A stretch of DNA of 64,000 nt from Alitta virens (GCA_932294295.1 OW028575.1:43744753-43808752); one strand, 5' to 3'; shown: positions 11,250-21,752, counted from the stretch's first letter. The notes: generated by a model from the letters alone, not told the origin. Numbers and translations: made by a program.

Positions 11250-11752
11250 CTGGAGGTATTTGTAGGTGTTGCGGCAAGGATCTCCAAAGAGTTTGTTGGT
11301 TGCAACAATTTCGCAACTGTTTCTTCCATTACACAGTCCACGGACAATTGCTCTGTAGAAAAAATTAGTGAAAGATAATGGTCTGTTTCAGCTAATTTTA
11401 CATCTGGCATCATGTATATTTGACATGTTACTTTCAATCATTTACAAAGTGGGCTTGAATATGAATAAAAAATATTCACAGCAATTTTTACTATCGTGTA
11501 AAATTCTAACATTTATCCAGTCAAAAATTGTTAAAACTGACCTGTCTGCATTGGCATTTCCTACACAGTTAGTGTCATCATCATGAGGAACTGAGTAAGG
11601 ACAGAAGTTTTTCTTGTTGGAAGTTTGCTTGCGGCCATAGAAAGCCCATCGAACAAAGATGACACGTCCAGGTTTGCATGTGATTCTCAGTGGTTCTGCA
11701 TTAGGCTCAACACCGTTCCTCTCGCAGCCCCTTGCAACTCGTCTGATTTCAC
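11250..11752 (-). CDS. SUEL-type (rhamnose/galactose-binding) lectin domain, two exons
   Basis: Minus-strand exons 11752-11542 (211 nt) and 11352-11250 (103 nt), with AG acceptors, GT donors and matching phase. Exon one reads LRITCKPGRVIFVRWAFYGR, then a Cys-containing loop with CPYSVPHDDDTNC. Exon two reads CNGRNSCEIVATNKLFGDPC followed by the KYL strand. These are the diagnostic blocks of the SUEL / Gal_Lectin fold (YGR motif, FGDPC motif, paired cysteines), which binds L-rhamnose or D-galactose in egg lectins and as an extracellular module of latrophilins. The domain's last strand, any signal peptide and any further domains are not found, so whether this is a free lectin or a module of a larger receptor is open. 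The next upstream exon would lie inside or beyond the oppositely oriented membrane-protein cassette. Confidence 0.82.
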
Positions 11753-11889
11753 CTATAAAGGTAGATTATTATCTTCATTATCAAGGAATATTTACTTACT
11801 TACTTATTGTATAATATGTCACATAATTATTGTTGTTTCTTTGTGGCCATTATATATTGGCAATTATGGTAAAAAAATATTATCAACAG

Positions 11890-13538
11890 CCAGAGGAAGC
11901 ACGTCAAACAACCATCAACAGCCCAAGAAGTGTTTCCCCGTCTGACAGCTATGAAGAGACGTCAACACAAGGCATTGAAAGACCCCGAGAGGGCACCCCT
12001 GCAACCACATCACTGTCACCACCTCATGGGACTTCACCGTTTACAGACAGGTCTGACATCCGTGAAGAGACCTCAACACAAGGTGTTGAAAGACCCCAAG
12101 AGGGCCCCCCTGCAACCACGTCACTGTCAACACCTCTAGAGGCCTCTACATTTACAACAAGGTCAAGGACGTCTGTAATACTCGCCACACTTCTAGCGTC
12201 CACACAAACAGTGCACAACTTCGCCAGTATACAATCAACCACTGAGAGAACACCCACTAATGCTGGCCCCAACATCAGCAACACCAAAAACAATTCGGTT
12301 AGTTTCAAACCAAACATGGCCCCCTTGATAACAGCCACAGACAAAAGATCAACCACCACGTGGTTTACTATAACAATGTCACCGGATACTTGTCTACTGA
12401 CATTAATCATTCTGTATGGTGTTGTAAAGGTATGTGTGTACTGTAATTTATATAAAAACATATTTTCAGTTTTTTGGTTTTTAAAAAAAAAAAAACTGTC
12501 ACTGTATAAAAAATACTATGATGTTTACGCTTTTTGCAGTTGTGTATCAGGACTGGTCAGAAAAAGTGTAAAAATATGTGTGTTCAACAGGAGGGAGGCA
12601 GGGCAATTTACAGGCCCAGCACACCTGAACCCTACAGATATTTTGGTGCAGCGGGGCGAGCCTCAAACACTGACGGTGATGATGGCGAGGTGCTCCTAAC
12701 AACTTTTAGGTAAGACCAAAAAAAAATAATTTGTAATTTTGTTAGCTATGGTAAGAAGCTATAATTTTCATTACAGGCGTTGTTTTACCCTCCCCTAGCA
12801 GTGGCTCATATGTACAGCACATTTTGGGTTTTAATTCATTTATATAACAAGAGTGTAAAATATTGTGAACATATGTGCGACAATCAGAACTCTTACGGTA
12901 AACATTTTTTTATTTTTGTATAAGAAATCTTCATTACTATAGCCAACAATATTTTGTATTCCAAAATTTAGAATCTAAAGAACTGTTTATGCCACAACTT
13001 TTGCGTCTGAACTATCAGAACATTTACGGTAATTGATTTCCCCCCAATGCGTAGTATTAAAAAAAATTTTTTACTATAAGAAATCACCGCTACTAACACC
13101 GACAAAGCGCTGTATTCCAAAATTGTGCGGCAATCAGAAATCTTACGGTAAAAAAAATAATAAAAAAAAAAAAATAATAATAAATAAAAAATCTTCATTA
13201 CTATAGCCAACATTTTTTTTTATTCCAAAAATTGCGAATTTAAACAGGCTCTTATATCGCCGCTTTTACGCGTCTGAATTATCAGAACATTTACTGTAAT
13301 TGCGATTTTTTAAACTAATGCGTACTTAGCGTATTTGTTATGAATTGACCTAATTAGCCAGGTGTTTCAGCGCAAATATTGTCCGCGTATTTGTAAAGAA
13401 TCAGGTGCAAGCTTTTGTTTAAGAACTGACCTAATTAGCCAGATGTTTCAGAGCAAATATTGTTGATTAAAATTAGTTCTTTCCAGTCGTATTAATCACA
13501 TGCTTTTTGTCATTTCTTACAGAGAGACAAGAGCATGA
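11890..13538 (+). CDS. Mucin-like type I membrane protein (ORF-A of the cassette)
   Basis: Exons: A about 11890-12429 (5' border uncertain), B 12540-12709, C 13523-13538. Exon A encodes a Ser/Thr/Pro-rich ectodomain with two tandem 37-residue repeats (EETSTQG-x-ERP ... PATTSLS; DNA period 111 bp, from 11953 and 12064) and then TCLLTLIILYGVVK, the start of a transmembrane segment. The donor AAG|GTATGT and acceptor TTTTTGCAG join in phase to LCI-RTGQKKC, completing the membrane span and giving a basic, then acidic cytoplasmic tail of about 55 residues. Exon C adds RETRA and the stop TGA at 13536. No signal peptide exon was found upstream. The repeats are rich in potential O-glycosylation sites. 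No family recognised. The stop overlaps the start codon of the next ORF. Confidence 0.6.
12024..12139 (+). repeat. Coding tandem repeat unit boundary (37-aa mucin repeats)
   Basis: The two 111-bp units run from 11953 to 12063 and from 12064 to about 12174. The first roughly 75 bp of each are nearly identical; the last third has diverged. Differences are mostly single substitutions (I/V, R/Q, T/P), which suggests recent duplication under coding constraint. Confidence 0.6.
12710..13522 (+). repeat. Intron of ORF-A with internal degenerate tandem repeats
   Basis: The intron is AT-rich and contains at least three diverged copies of a block with TCTTACGGTAA or ATTTACGGTAA, a poly-A/T run, AAGAAATC...ACTATAGCCAAC and TATTCCAAAAATT (near 12890, 13020 and 13140-13220). 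A second duplication of about 95 bp, centred on GACCTAATTAGCCAG...TTTCAG, lies at 13345-13465. Confidence 0.55.
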
Positions 13539-14832
13539 GGAAGGTTTTTTTAGATGCCATTTTTTTAACATATTTTTTTTCGGGGCTGATACCGTTGACG
13601 ACGAACACTGCGCCAGACCCTAGGACTTATGGATATGAATATGACTGCGGACAGGCTGATACAGGACGACGCGTGTGCGCCTGCTACTACATCGACGGAG
13701 GGCGTGAAATCTTCGCCGACTGTAGCGGTAGGGCCATGCTAAGGTACATACCGGAATTCACGGCAATAGAAATGGACCGCTTATCTACAATAGCTATGTC
13801 TTCTACGCCCTACTGTGCTGACAGACCGCTGATCCGACAACAAATGCTCCATGACGTACGCATCCTCTGCGACCCTGTGGTGGAGGAGGCACCAACTACA
13901 CGACCACCCGAACTGTCCAGGCTTTCTAGGCCCCCCTCAGGATTGTTTTTTGAAGACAGTGACAGCGTTGAGGATGGCAACGCTCTGGGCATCGCGGGCC
14001 TTTCCATCGGCGTGATTGCCCTTGTAGCTGTCATTGCCACGTGCACCACGCTTCTTGTGTTCTTCAGACGTGTAAGTTCCTAAATTTTTGCATTTTCGAC
14101 TTGTGCCGGTCCTGAATTAATCTACCCCAAAAAATGTATTATTTTAATTGTGCTAGAACCTAAAACTTGTGAAATATGTGATAAAAGTTAATTCTAATGG
14201 TCTCCAAAAATATGTGCATAAAACATTTTTGAGGTCGTTATACTGTGCTATACTGTACTAAACACATTATTTTATGTCATTATTAGTTTTTCATAATCCT
14301 AATGGGTTTAATTATTTTGGAAAAAAGTACAGTAAAACCCCCAAAAATGTTATTTTAATTGTGCTAGAACTTAAAACTTTGTGAAAATATTTTGATAAAA
14401 GTTAATTTTAAAGGCCTCGAAATATGTGCATAAAAAATTTTTTGGTTCGTAATACTGTGCTCTACTGTACTAAACACATTATTTATTTTTTATTTATTTT
14501 TTTTACAGGGGCACCCTGGATTCGTTCGGCTGGTGGAGGCCCTTTGCCGGTGTTCCTGGGGGCGTGCTCTGCTCGCCCGCCTTGCAGGCCCTGTCGGAGG
14601 AGCGGCCCTGCAAAATTTGGCATCAACGGTGGCAGAGGTCATCGACATCTCAACGCATTATATTTACACTATACAATTATTTACAATTTACAATTATACC
14701 TTAATGTCTTACTCACCTGCTTTGACAATGGCTGCACTGTTCACAGAAGTTGTTAAATCTACAATAAAAGTTAGGATACATAAACTTGTATATAGAATTA
14801 CAAACGGTAAAAATAATAATTGGGCATTTTGA
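13535..14832 (+). CDS. Type I membrane protein with Cys-rich ectodomain (ORF-B of the cassette)
   Basis: Exons 13535-14071 and 14509-14832 (donor CGT|GTAAGT, acceptor TTTTACAG, phase 0). Residues 1-25 form a signal peptide (MRKVFLDAIFLTYFFSGLIP). The ectodomain has six cysteines (38, 48, 50, 63, 94, 112); C-x-C ... ADCSGRAMLRYIP looks like an LRR N-terminal cap without leucine-rich repeats. A Pro/Thr/Ser stalk, an acidic patch and one transmembrane helix (about 151-177) ending FFRR follow. Exon two encodes a cytoplasmic tail that starts GHPGFVRLVEALCRC and then Ala/Leu/Gly-rich helices; its last 58 codons (after 14659) are AT-rich and may not be real coding. The coding part is GC- and CpG-rich compared with its flanks. 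ATG 13535 overlaps the ORF-A stop. Function unknown; a receptor, a virus- or transposon-derived envelope-like protein, or a lineage-specific surface gene are all possible. Confidence 0.6.
14072..14508 (+). repeat. ORF-B intron with a tandem duplication of about 211 bp
   Basis: The block ATTTTAATTGTGCTAGAAC ... GTGCATAAAA ... ACTGTACTAAACACATTATTT occurs at 14141-14275 and again at 14352-14485, with substitutions and small indels. The two copies fill most of the intron. Confidence 0.6.
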
Positions 14833-15235
14833 CCTTGAAAATGCTGAAAATTAAATCTCTCAAAAACTACTTGTATGATTCTCATTTCTATAAATCAAAT
14901 ACACCTGCCAAAGTGCATTGTATGACCATTTGGAAAAAATAATTCATGCAAGGTAAACTGATTGCCTGGGTTTTTTCCTACTCAAATATCTGCAAAAACA
15001 ATACAACTTAACAATAAACAAAATCATTTACATATTAATTACCATGAAGCATTTGACAAGTAAAATATCTATTACTCACCAGGAACTGAAATCCAAGTGC
15101 TTGATGAGCTAAACTGTTTAATGTAATGCTCAATTGCTCATTGAGGCTGCACTGTCTGGCTTTATTTGTTGTTCTAAGCAATTAAGTGACTGCCCTTAGT
15201 GATCCATTTAAGTATTGGTAACTAGTGTACTTGGC
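14833..15235. other. No feature recognised
   Basis: AT-rich non-coding sequence downstream of ORF-B. A polyadenylation site for the cassette should be near here; the only AATAAA seen (14762, ACAATAAAAG) lies inside the AT-rich end of the ORF-B exon, which supports doubting that exon's last part. Confidence 0.3.
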
Positions 15236-15379
15236 ATTGAACCCTTTTGTCAAGTTTTGAACCTTTGGTTTGTGATTGAACCGTATGGTTCTTAGATTGA
15301 ACCTTTAGGAACCATTAGGAACCTTTATATGTACTATAGAACCTTCAGGTTCCATATTGAACCATTTTTTTTCTTAGAG
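15236..15379. mobile_element. Right end of a CACTCTAA-terminated element with GAACC/GGTTC array
   Basis: From 15238 to 15366 the words GAACC and GGTTC occur about eleven times in both orientations at 10-25 bp spacing. They are followed by a T-run and CTTAGAGTG (ending about 15378), the reverse of CACTCTAAG. This is the same terminal word as the 22.1-24.3 kb element, which carries a different subterminal motif. The matching left end was not found. CACTA-like (EnSpm) affiliation is an inference from the CACT terminus. Confidence 0.5.
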
Positions 15380-16800
15380 TGTACTATTCTAGTTGCTGGT
15401 AAGAGATTATAACTTCATTAAATAAAATACAAAATACTTACCGCTGCTGTGTATTACATTTAAATCAATTCCAAATGACTATGAAAACATTCAGGACTTA
15501 ATGAGAAAGCAGAGACAGTGAACTGCTCGAGAAATATCACTTGCAGAAAATTCATTGCTAATTCACCAAGGAAAACATTTTAACTAAAATATAATAGAAT
15601 ATCGGCTGGCTGACTGAAAATATGAGGGACTTCAGTACGGTTATAAATTGGTAAAAAAGCATCAAAATTACATCTTATTTTTTGTTCTTCAAAAATTTCA
15701 TTGTTTAATAATCAGTCAACGAACAACCAATAGTGAAAGTTTCAAAAACACACCAAAATATTACTATTTAATCAAAAAGGGGAAAATATTGCAACCATGA
15801 CTTACTTGCAGTTAGTAAGAATATTACTACATGCACGGCAGTGCTCCAGATATTGTGATTATCCATATACGCAATTGCAGAAAATGTGCAAGAATTTCCT
15901 GAGAGTTAATTAATGACCAATGTACAGGTAAATCTGACAAGAATGCAGCACTCAATGACCAAGAAATCGTGTTTCAGCTATAGTAATTTCTAAAAGCTGA
16001 TTAGCACTAATCTGCTTTATCTCTGCCGTGAACATCAAATAATACCATAAAGCAACTTAGAGACAACAAACAAGCTATGTGTTCTCTGCAGAATTCTTTG
16101 CAGTTTCAATCTTTAAGATTAAATAACTGCATATTATAAAAAATCATATTAAAAATTCATTGGCATCCTTTACAATTATTGCAGAGAATTTAACAAATTT
16201 GTGTTGTCATGTATGTTAATTTGAACAAGCTGAAGTAGAGTTTTAGCTGTTCATTTTGCAAGACATATTGCAACCATGGCTCCAAAAGATGTATCATATA
16301 GAATATAATAATAATGAGTAATTTTTTCTTCAAAAAATTACCAGCAAATTACTCAAAATTACTTGTTTATTGCAATTATACATGAATTGCTTGTGATATA
16401 CATGTGCTATAAATTACTGAGACTCACAGTTATTCAATATATGTCACAAAATTAGTTACTGCTCAATAATTCCGAAAAAATGGTTTGTTAAAAATGAGCA
16501 AATTTGTCATCTCTAGGGATTTTTTGTAAATTGTAAACAGATAATGAAATTAAGAGACTTTATTTTTAATTGTATTCTGAAAGTTTGTATGCTAACAAAA
16601 ATACTGAGGGAACAAATATGTGAATAAATCTTTTAATTTTATATTAAATAATTTTCTTTTTTAATTAAAAAACTTAATTTGTCGTCTTTTTTGTATCAGA
16701 ATCTCAATCCATAACATATCCTATAATTAGCAGAACTCATAGAGATATAGATACTTACTAAGATCGGTTTTACAAATAATCTTAGCCTTGTGAAGATTGC
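15380..16800. other. Long AT-rich stretch without recognised genes
   Basis: Low GC, many short homopolymer runs, no ORF of note and no repeat that I could tie to the other families in the window. Confidence 0.4.
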
Positions 16801-16879
16801 CAGTGACATCACTGATGTTTGTGTACCAACTAGGAAAGTACCAACTTTTGTACCACGAAAGTTACCGCTAACCTACACC

Positions 16880-18466
16880 CCTCACTGGCGGTTTTAGCCA
16901 ATAATATTATATATGGTTTTTATTGACATTGGTTATATCAGAAAAGATACATATGTCACATTATAACTACAGCTCTACTCAATAAATCTAACTAAAGCTA
17001 CACAGTTCTACAGAAGTATGATAAACAGGTTCTCCTTATTTTATACATAATATGCGAAATATAGCTAAAAATTCAAGGTCCCAGTTGCCATAAGTTATGA
17101 TGTGTATTGTTTTATGGTACCAGTTGGTCTGTCCCTTCATGTGGAGAAATTCTTGAATTTTGAGGCATTTATTTAGGATGTCATAGGATGGCAGTGACAT
17201 TAATCTTCCCCAGTACTTGATCATATTTATCTTCTGTCTAATCATAAGAGGAAACCTGCCTGTCTCAGTATACACAGCTAAGGTTGGGGTTTGTTTTCTT
17301 ACACCTAACACACTTTTAAGATATCTAATTTGTACTTTCTCCATGTCATTGTGTTGTTTACCCATACACCATAACATGCTATTATATTCAAGGATTGGCA
17401 GAATATAGCTATCAAACATCTTGATAGCAAGTGATGGGGGTATGTAGCCAAGGGCTGGTTTTATTCTACTTTGGAGTGCAAAAAGTGCCTTTTGCGCTTG
17501 GTTAGATATTCAGGCATTTTATCATGTAGAAGTCTATTTGAATTTAGCACATGGCCTAAATATTTGTATGAATTAACAATTTCAATATTTTAATTGTTAT
17601 ACCTAAAGACTACAGTACATTTGGACCTTATTTTCATGACTTTTGTTTTAGAAGTGTTAACAATAAGGTGCCATTTTGCCCAAAAATTGTGTAAAGATTC
17701 AATGCTGTTCTGTAGTCTGGTAGCAGAGCCAGATATGCGGACTATGTCATCTGCATAGAGGAGGTAGGAGAAGTGTGTGCCATTTATTTCTATTCCATCT
17801 TTAGAATTTAGGTAATTAGGAAGATCTGACATGAACTCATTAAATAATTTGGGACTTAAAATCCCTCCTTGTAATACCCCAAAAATGCTGTCTATATGGT
17901 CACCATATTTTCCCTGTTGATTTACTTTGGCCTGTGCTTTATCAAACATGCTAATAATGATATTAAGCATCTTCTTGCCTATTTTATGCTTATGAAGTTT
18001 TTAGTACAGGGCATTTCTATTGATATAATCAAATGCTTTTGTGAAATCCACAAAACATAAAAATGTTGGTTTCTTATGAAATTGTTGGTATCGAATTACA
18101 GTATCCAGTGCAAAAACACAATCTGCTGTTCCACGTGAGGGGGTAAACCCAAACTGAAAAGGGTCATCAAGGGACATGGCGTCATTTTTAAAATAGAGTC
18201 GTGCATTCAAAATTGGATCGAAAACTTTGGCCATAGCAACTGTGACAGTGATTTTCCTATAATTATCGGGATTCAACTGCATGGTCGCCTTTCTTATGCA
18301 GTGCATTGATAATTCCCTCTGCCCATTGAGATGGATATTCTCCTTGGTCAAAAATATAATTAAATATTGCGCAAAAAGGTGTGACTAGTTCATCTGTTAT
18401 ATGCCTATAGAATTCACCAGGGATACCATCAGTACATTGAACGTACAGAGCTGTATTTATACCCAC
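16880..18466 (-). pseudogene. Non-LTR retrotransposon ORF2 remnant (reverse transcriptase)
   Basis: Read on the minus strand: 18466-18263 carries the RT start (DGIPGEFYRHI ... YPSQWAEGIINALHKKGD); a frameshift near 18275 leads into 18351-18001 (NPDNYRKI ... FQFGFTPSRGTADCVFAL ... FVDFTKAFDYINR, the RT A motif region). After a stop at 18001, 17970-17590 holds GVLQGGILSPKLFNEF and the catalytic YADD (LLYADDIV). After another stop comes the YKYLG block (about 17555), then a frameshift to 17419-17036, the thumb/C-terminal region. The 3' side has AATAAA near 16920 (minus). Two nonsense codons and two frameshifts make it dead. The 5' end, including the endonuclease, is lost at about 18470. Confidence 0.8.
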
Positions 18467-18938
18467 CCTGCAAAGAACAATGCAGTTGATGCAGCATTAA
18501 TGATTTAAAGAAAAGAAACAATCGGCGAAAGGGGGCGGGCCTTTTGGATGCCCAAGTCCTGACAAATACATTTATTTACACAAAGAGCCTGTGTCTAGTC
18601 GCACCGTTATCCCTGGATGTATTTTATCTCGAATACTGGTTAATACCTTTTTATAAATGTGATTTCTTATATCTTAAGTATTTTAATATCGCATTTCTAC
18701 AGCTTTTAATTTGTGTACAATCTTGAGTTGAAACGACGTAAAATGCAACTAATCTTGTGAGTTATAAAAATCGCGTTTTGCATTGTTTTCAAATTAAAGA
18801 CTTTATGTACAATGATATTACAGCAACTAAGGGAGCAAGACATCCTGTAGTTTTTTGTACTATTTATACATAATGCACATTTGAAAGGTTTCGTGTAGAT
18901 TTATAGGTAATTTTGTGATAAACTGCACGCATGTATGT
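18467..18938. other. No feature recognised
   Basis: Non-coding sequence between the LINE 5' truncation point and the GGA microsatellite. The plus ORF at 18544-18726 is Leu/Tyr-rich but has no start context or homology that I recognise. Confidence 0.35.
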
Positions 18939-19063
18939 GAGGAGGAGGAGGAGGAGGAGGAGGAGGAGGAGGAGGAGGAGGAGGAGGAGGAGGAGGAGGA
19001 GGAGGAGGAGGAGGAGGAGGAGGAGGAGGAGGAGGAGGAGGAGGAGGAGGAGGAGGAGGAGGA
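18939..19063. repeat. (GGA)n / (TCC)n microsatellite, about 42 copies
   Basis: An uninterrupted purine-only run of 125 bp. It reads as poly-Arg, poly-Ser or poly-Pro in different frames, all artefacts. Such polypurine mirror tracts can form triplex (H-DNA) and are length-unstable. Confidence 0.97.
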
Positions 19064-19139
19064 CCAGGGGTGAGGATGAGGAAATGTTGCCACTTACAAA
19101 GTTGCATACCTGCTGTTAATTGAATTAGCCATCACTTTC

Positions 19140-19320
19140 GTGGTGGGAAACCTATACTGTTTGGGGGCTGTAGGCAGTCGTGGGGCGAAGGTGTCGTGGG
19201 GTGAAGGTGTTTCCTGGTATGAAAGTGCCTACTGTCAGGGGGCGACAGCTTCGCATCAGAAAATGTACTCCTCGGCCACCATACTTAGGGGTGAAAGTAT
19301 GTGAAGGTTTTCAACAAATA
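19140..19320. repeat. GTCGTGGGGCGAAGGT short-motif array
   Basis: GTCGTGGGGCGAAGGT and GTCGTGGGGTGAAGGT stand back to back (19175-19206), with related words (GGGGGCTGTAGGC, GGGGGCGACAGC, GGGGTGAAAGTA) around them. This is probably the inside of another small transposon; its ends were not resolved. A patch at 16820-16870 (GAAAGTACC, CACGAAAGTTACC) may be a relative in the other orientation. Confidence 0.4.
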
Positions 19321-19380
19321 TCTGTTGGGGACCCATCATGTAAAATGCCTAGCAACTCAACAAAAGCTTAATATCTACTT

Positions 19381-19930
19381 AAATTATTTCATTCATATGA
19401 AAACTAATGTGATTTGACTGGTAACTTTTCAGCTGTTAACAAAAATCTGTCATGAATTTGTGCTTGTGATGCTGTTGTTGTATGTCAGTGTGGCAGTGGT
19501 CACTCCATTGCAGACATCTGGCTATGACCCACATTCTGACCTATAAAATGAATGAAACTAGCCACACACACTCACTATTCTCACTCTAATTGTAATTGCA
19601 CAAATTCGATTTATCAATTGCTCTTTATGTTTCTGATAGCTGATTGCATTTGAAACTGTACACTGTAATTAAATACAAGTAATAACAAATAGGCCAATGT
19701 GGAAATGAAATTATTTCTCAAACTGTTTTTGAACAGCAGATATGCAGTTCAAAAATTCTACACTCACTGAACCTGTCAATTATGTATGTTAATTTGAAAA
19801 AATTAAACATGATTATATATTTTTTAATTTGTATCTGAATTATTCTATTGGATTTGTAGAACATGTCACATTTTTCTGAAAGACTTTTTTTTTTTTTTGC
19901 TGCAAATTACAGAATACTAATAGTATTTAG
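19381..19930. other. No feature recognised
   Basis: AT-rich non-coding sequence with no convincing ORF, splice signal or repeat. Confidence 0.35.
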
Positions 19931-19939
19931 GTATATTAA

Positions 19940-20120
19940 AAAAGAACAGGAGAGTGGGTGTTATACTTTCATTTTCAGAGCAGAACTCCAACACACACTT
20001 TCGTTTCCAGAGCTGAACTCTAACAGTAACGCACTTACCCGTATGAAATTTCATACAGTAATCCTCTGTATGGGCCTTTTGATAGTCACATATCTCAGCT
20101 ATGTGTTACAAAATTTGGAA
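19940..20120 (-). repeat. Hairpin-ended dispersed repeat, copy B (partial)
   Basis: Inverted copy of the blocks TTTCGTTTCCAGAGC...GAACTCTAACA, GCACTTACCC and CTTTTGATAGTCACAT. The CG-rich block and hairpin end are missing on the left side. Confidence 0.6.
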
Positions 20121-20264
20121 AAATAATATTTACTGAGTGTTTATATGCCACTTAGCCTACATAGCCTGTTACGTAATGCTAATTGAAGTCAAAGATGTCC
20201 TATTTTTTTTTTTAATCTTAAATTTCTTCATTTGTTCATTATATTCTGTAAGAGTGAAATATTA

Positions 20265-20637
20265 CAGGGTTCCTGCGGGTTATTACATAGTCCGATAGTC
20301 TTACTTTATTTTTGTAAAAAGTAAGGCTGGTTTTAAGTCTTACTTTTGTCCACAAAGTCTTACATTGTCTTATTTTAATGCAAATGTACTTGGATATTAA
20401 CATCCACATTGTTATATTCAGATGTTTTGGTAAATATAAATGAATGGAAATTATGAACTTTCTATAAAAACACAAGAACTGTGTTTAGTTTAATAGCCAA
20501 TATCCTGATTTTTTTTAACGTCAAAATTAAATTAAATTACCACGATCACTCTATCACTGTCTTATATTTCATTTGCTCATGGTATTATAATGTCTTACAA
20601 AGGTATTACTTCTTATGAACATAAACCTGGAACCCTG
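20265..20637. mobile_element. hAT-like MITE
   Basis: The ends are CAGGGTTCC...GGAACCCTG, a perfect 9-bp inverted repeat beginning with the CAGGG typical of many hAT elements, followed inside by an AGTCTTACTTT-type block that recurs within the element (AAGTCTTAC about four times). TATTA lies on both sides, shorter than the usual 8-bp hAT target duplication. The element is 373 bp and non-coding. Confidence 0.55.
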
Positions 20638-20645
20638 TATTAATA

Positions 20646-21752
20646 GCAATCCATTCTGTTTGGAGTAAAGCCAAGTGAGCATCAAAAGTATTGTATATCC
20701 TTGTCCATTTAATTTGTCTGTTTCAAAGATTTGGCATGTTCCCTTAAATAATTTATAAAACTTCGATGTCAAAAATAGTGATATGGGCTATGGCAGTACT
20801 TCCTAAGGAACCTATATGAAATTCAGCAACAATGTTATACCACATAAAGATGTTGGGTCACATGACCAAACCCCTCCATTTACTTTTTAGAATCCCTAGT
20901 TTACTGTAGGCAAACTCGGTCTGGATCATCAATTTTGCACAGTGCAATATGAGAAGTTCAGTTAGCACCCACCAGGTTATAATTGCACTGAGCAATTAGA
21001 GTGTCACATTGACCTCAGCTAAAAACCAAGCAAGTTCTTTTTTCATAAGAATTGGAAGATAACCTTTCTTATGAAATGTATACACAAAATGCAACATTAC
21101 AGTCTTTAAAGCATGAAAATCCGTTATTTTAACCTGAAATGTGAAAAATTTAACATGACAAGGCCGTCATGAAAACATAATAATTGTAGAGACTTATGAT
21201 CTAAAACCAGAGAATAACCAAGATCGTAGGTAATACACAAGCAGAGATACGGCCCTTCAAACATGGACACTCAACACTGCTCAAACAACTATCCAGCGGC
21301 CAGAGTTACAGGCCTGCAATGTATAAACCGTATTTTAACACTGATGGAACCACACAAATGTCGGGTCGCATGAGGAATCAACATCTAGAGATATTCAGCT
21401 TTCTAATGGTACTTGTTTCATAAAGGTTGGACCAGAATTGACCATTTGAACCCAAGTTTAAAGTGGCACATTGTTGGATCTCAATGAAAATTTATTACAT
21501 CTTAATCTGAAGTGTCTTTAACCCAACTGATTTTAATTAGGTTATTTTCTAAATATTATTGAGCGTAATCATTTAAAACATGGGGACTGTTAAAACAAAT
21601 TTAATTGTTGGTATCTGGTAAACAAAATGAATCTTTAAGGTTTGTATTTACTTGTTAAATAAATAAAGTCTAAATACAAATATTAAAGGTTTATTTTGTA
21701 TGGAATGATACTCAACACACCCATTTTCATGCTTTCATAAGCATGATAAGTC
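20646..21752. other. No feature recognised
   Basis: Non-coding, AT-rich. No ORF above 60 codons with protein character and no clear repeat relation apart from the 33-bp inverted repeat that begins at 21753. Confidence 0.35.

Noticed and set aside
11830..11889. MLFLCGHYILAIM start as a signal peptide for ORF-A
   Set aside because: Looks hydrophobic, but the sequence is AT-rich intron-like and an acceptor-like CAACAG stands at 11889; the true 5' exon is more likely upstream.
12024..12461. 145-codon minus ORF opposite the mucin-like exon
   Set aside because: Antisense shadow of a Ser/Thr/Pro-rich exon; the plus strand has the splice sites, tandem repeats and membrane segment.
18860..19119. ORFs with long poly-Ser, poly-Pro or poly-Arg
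   Set aside because: Frame readings of the GGA/TCC microsatellite with no real flanking coding sequence.
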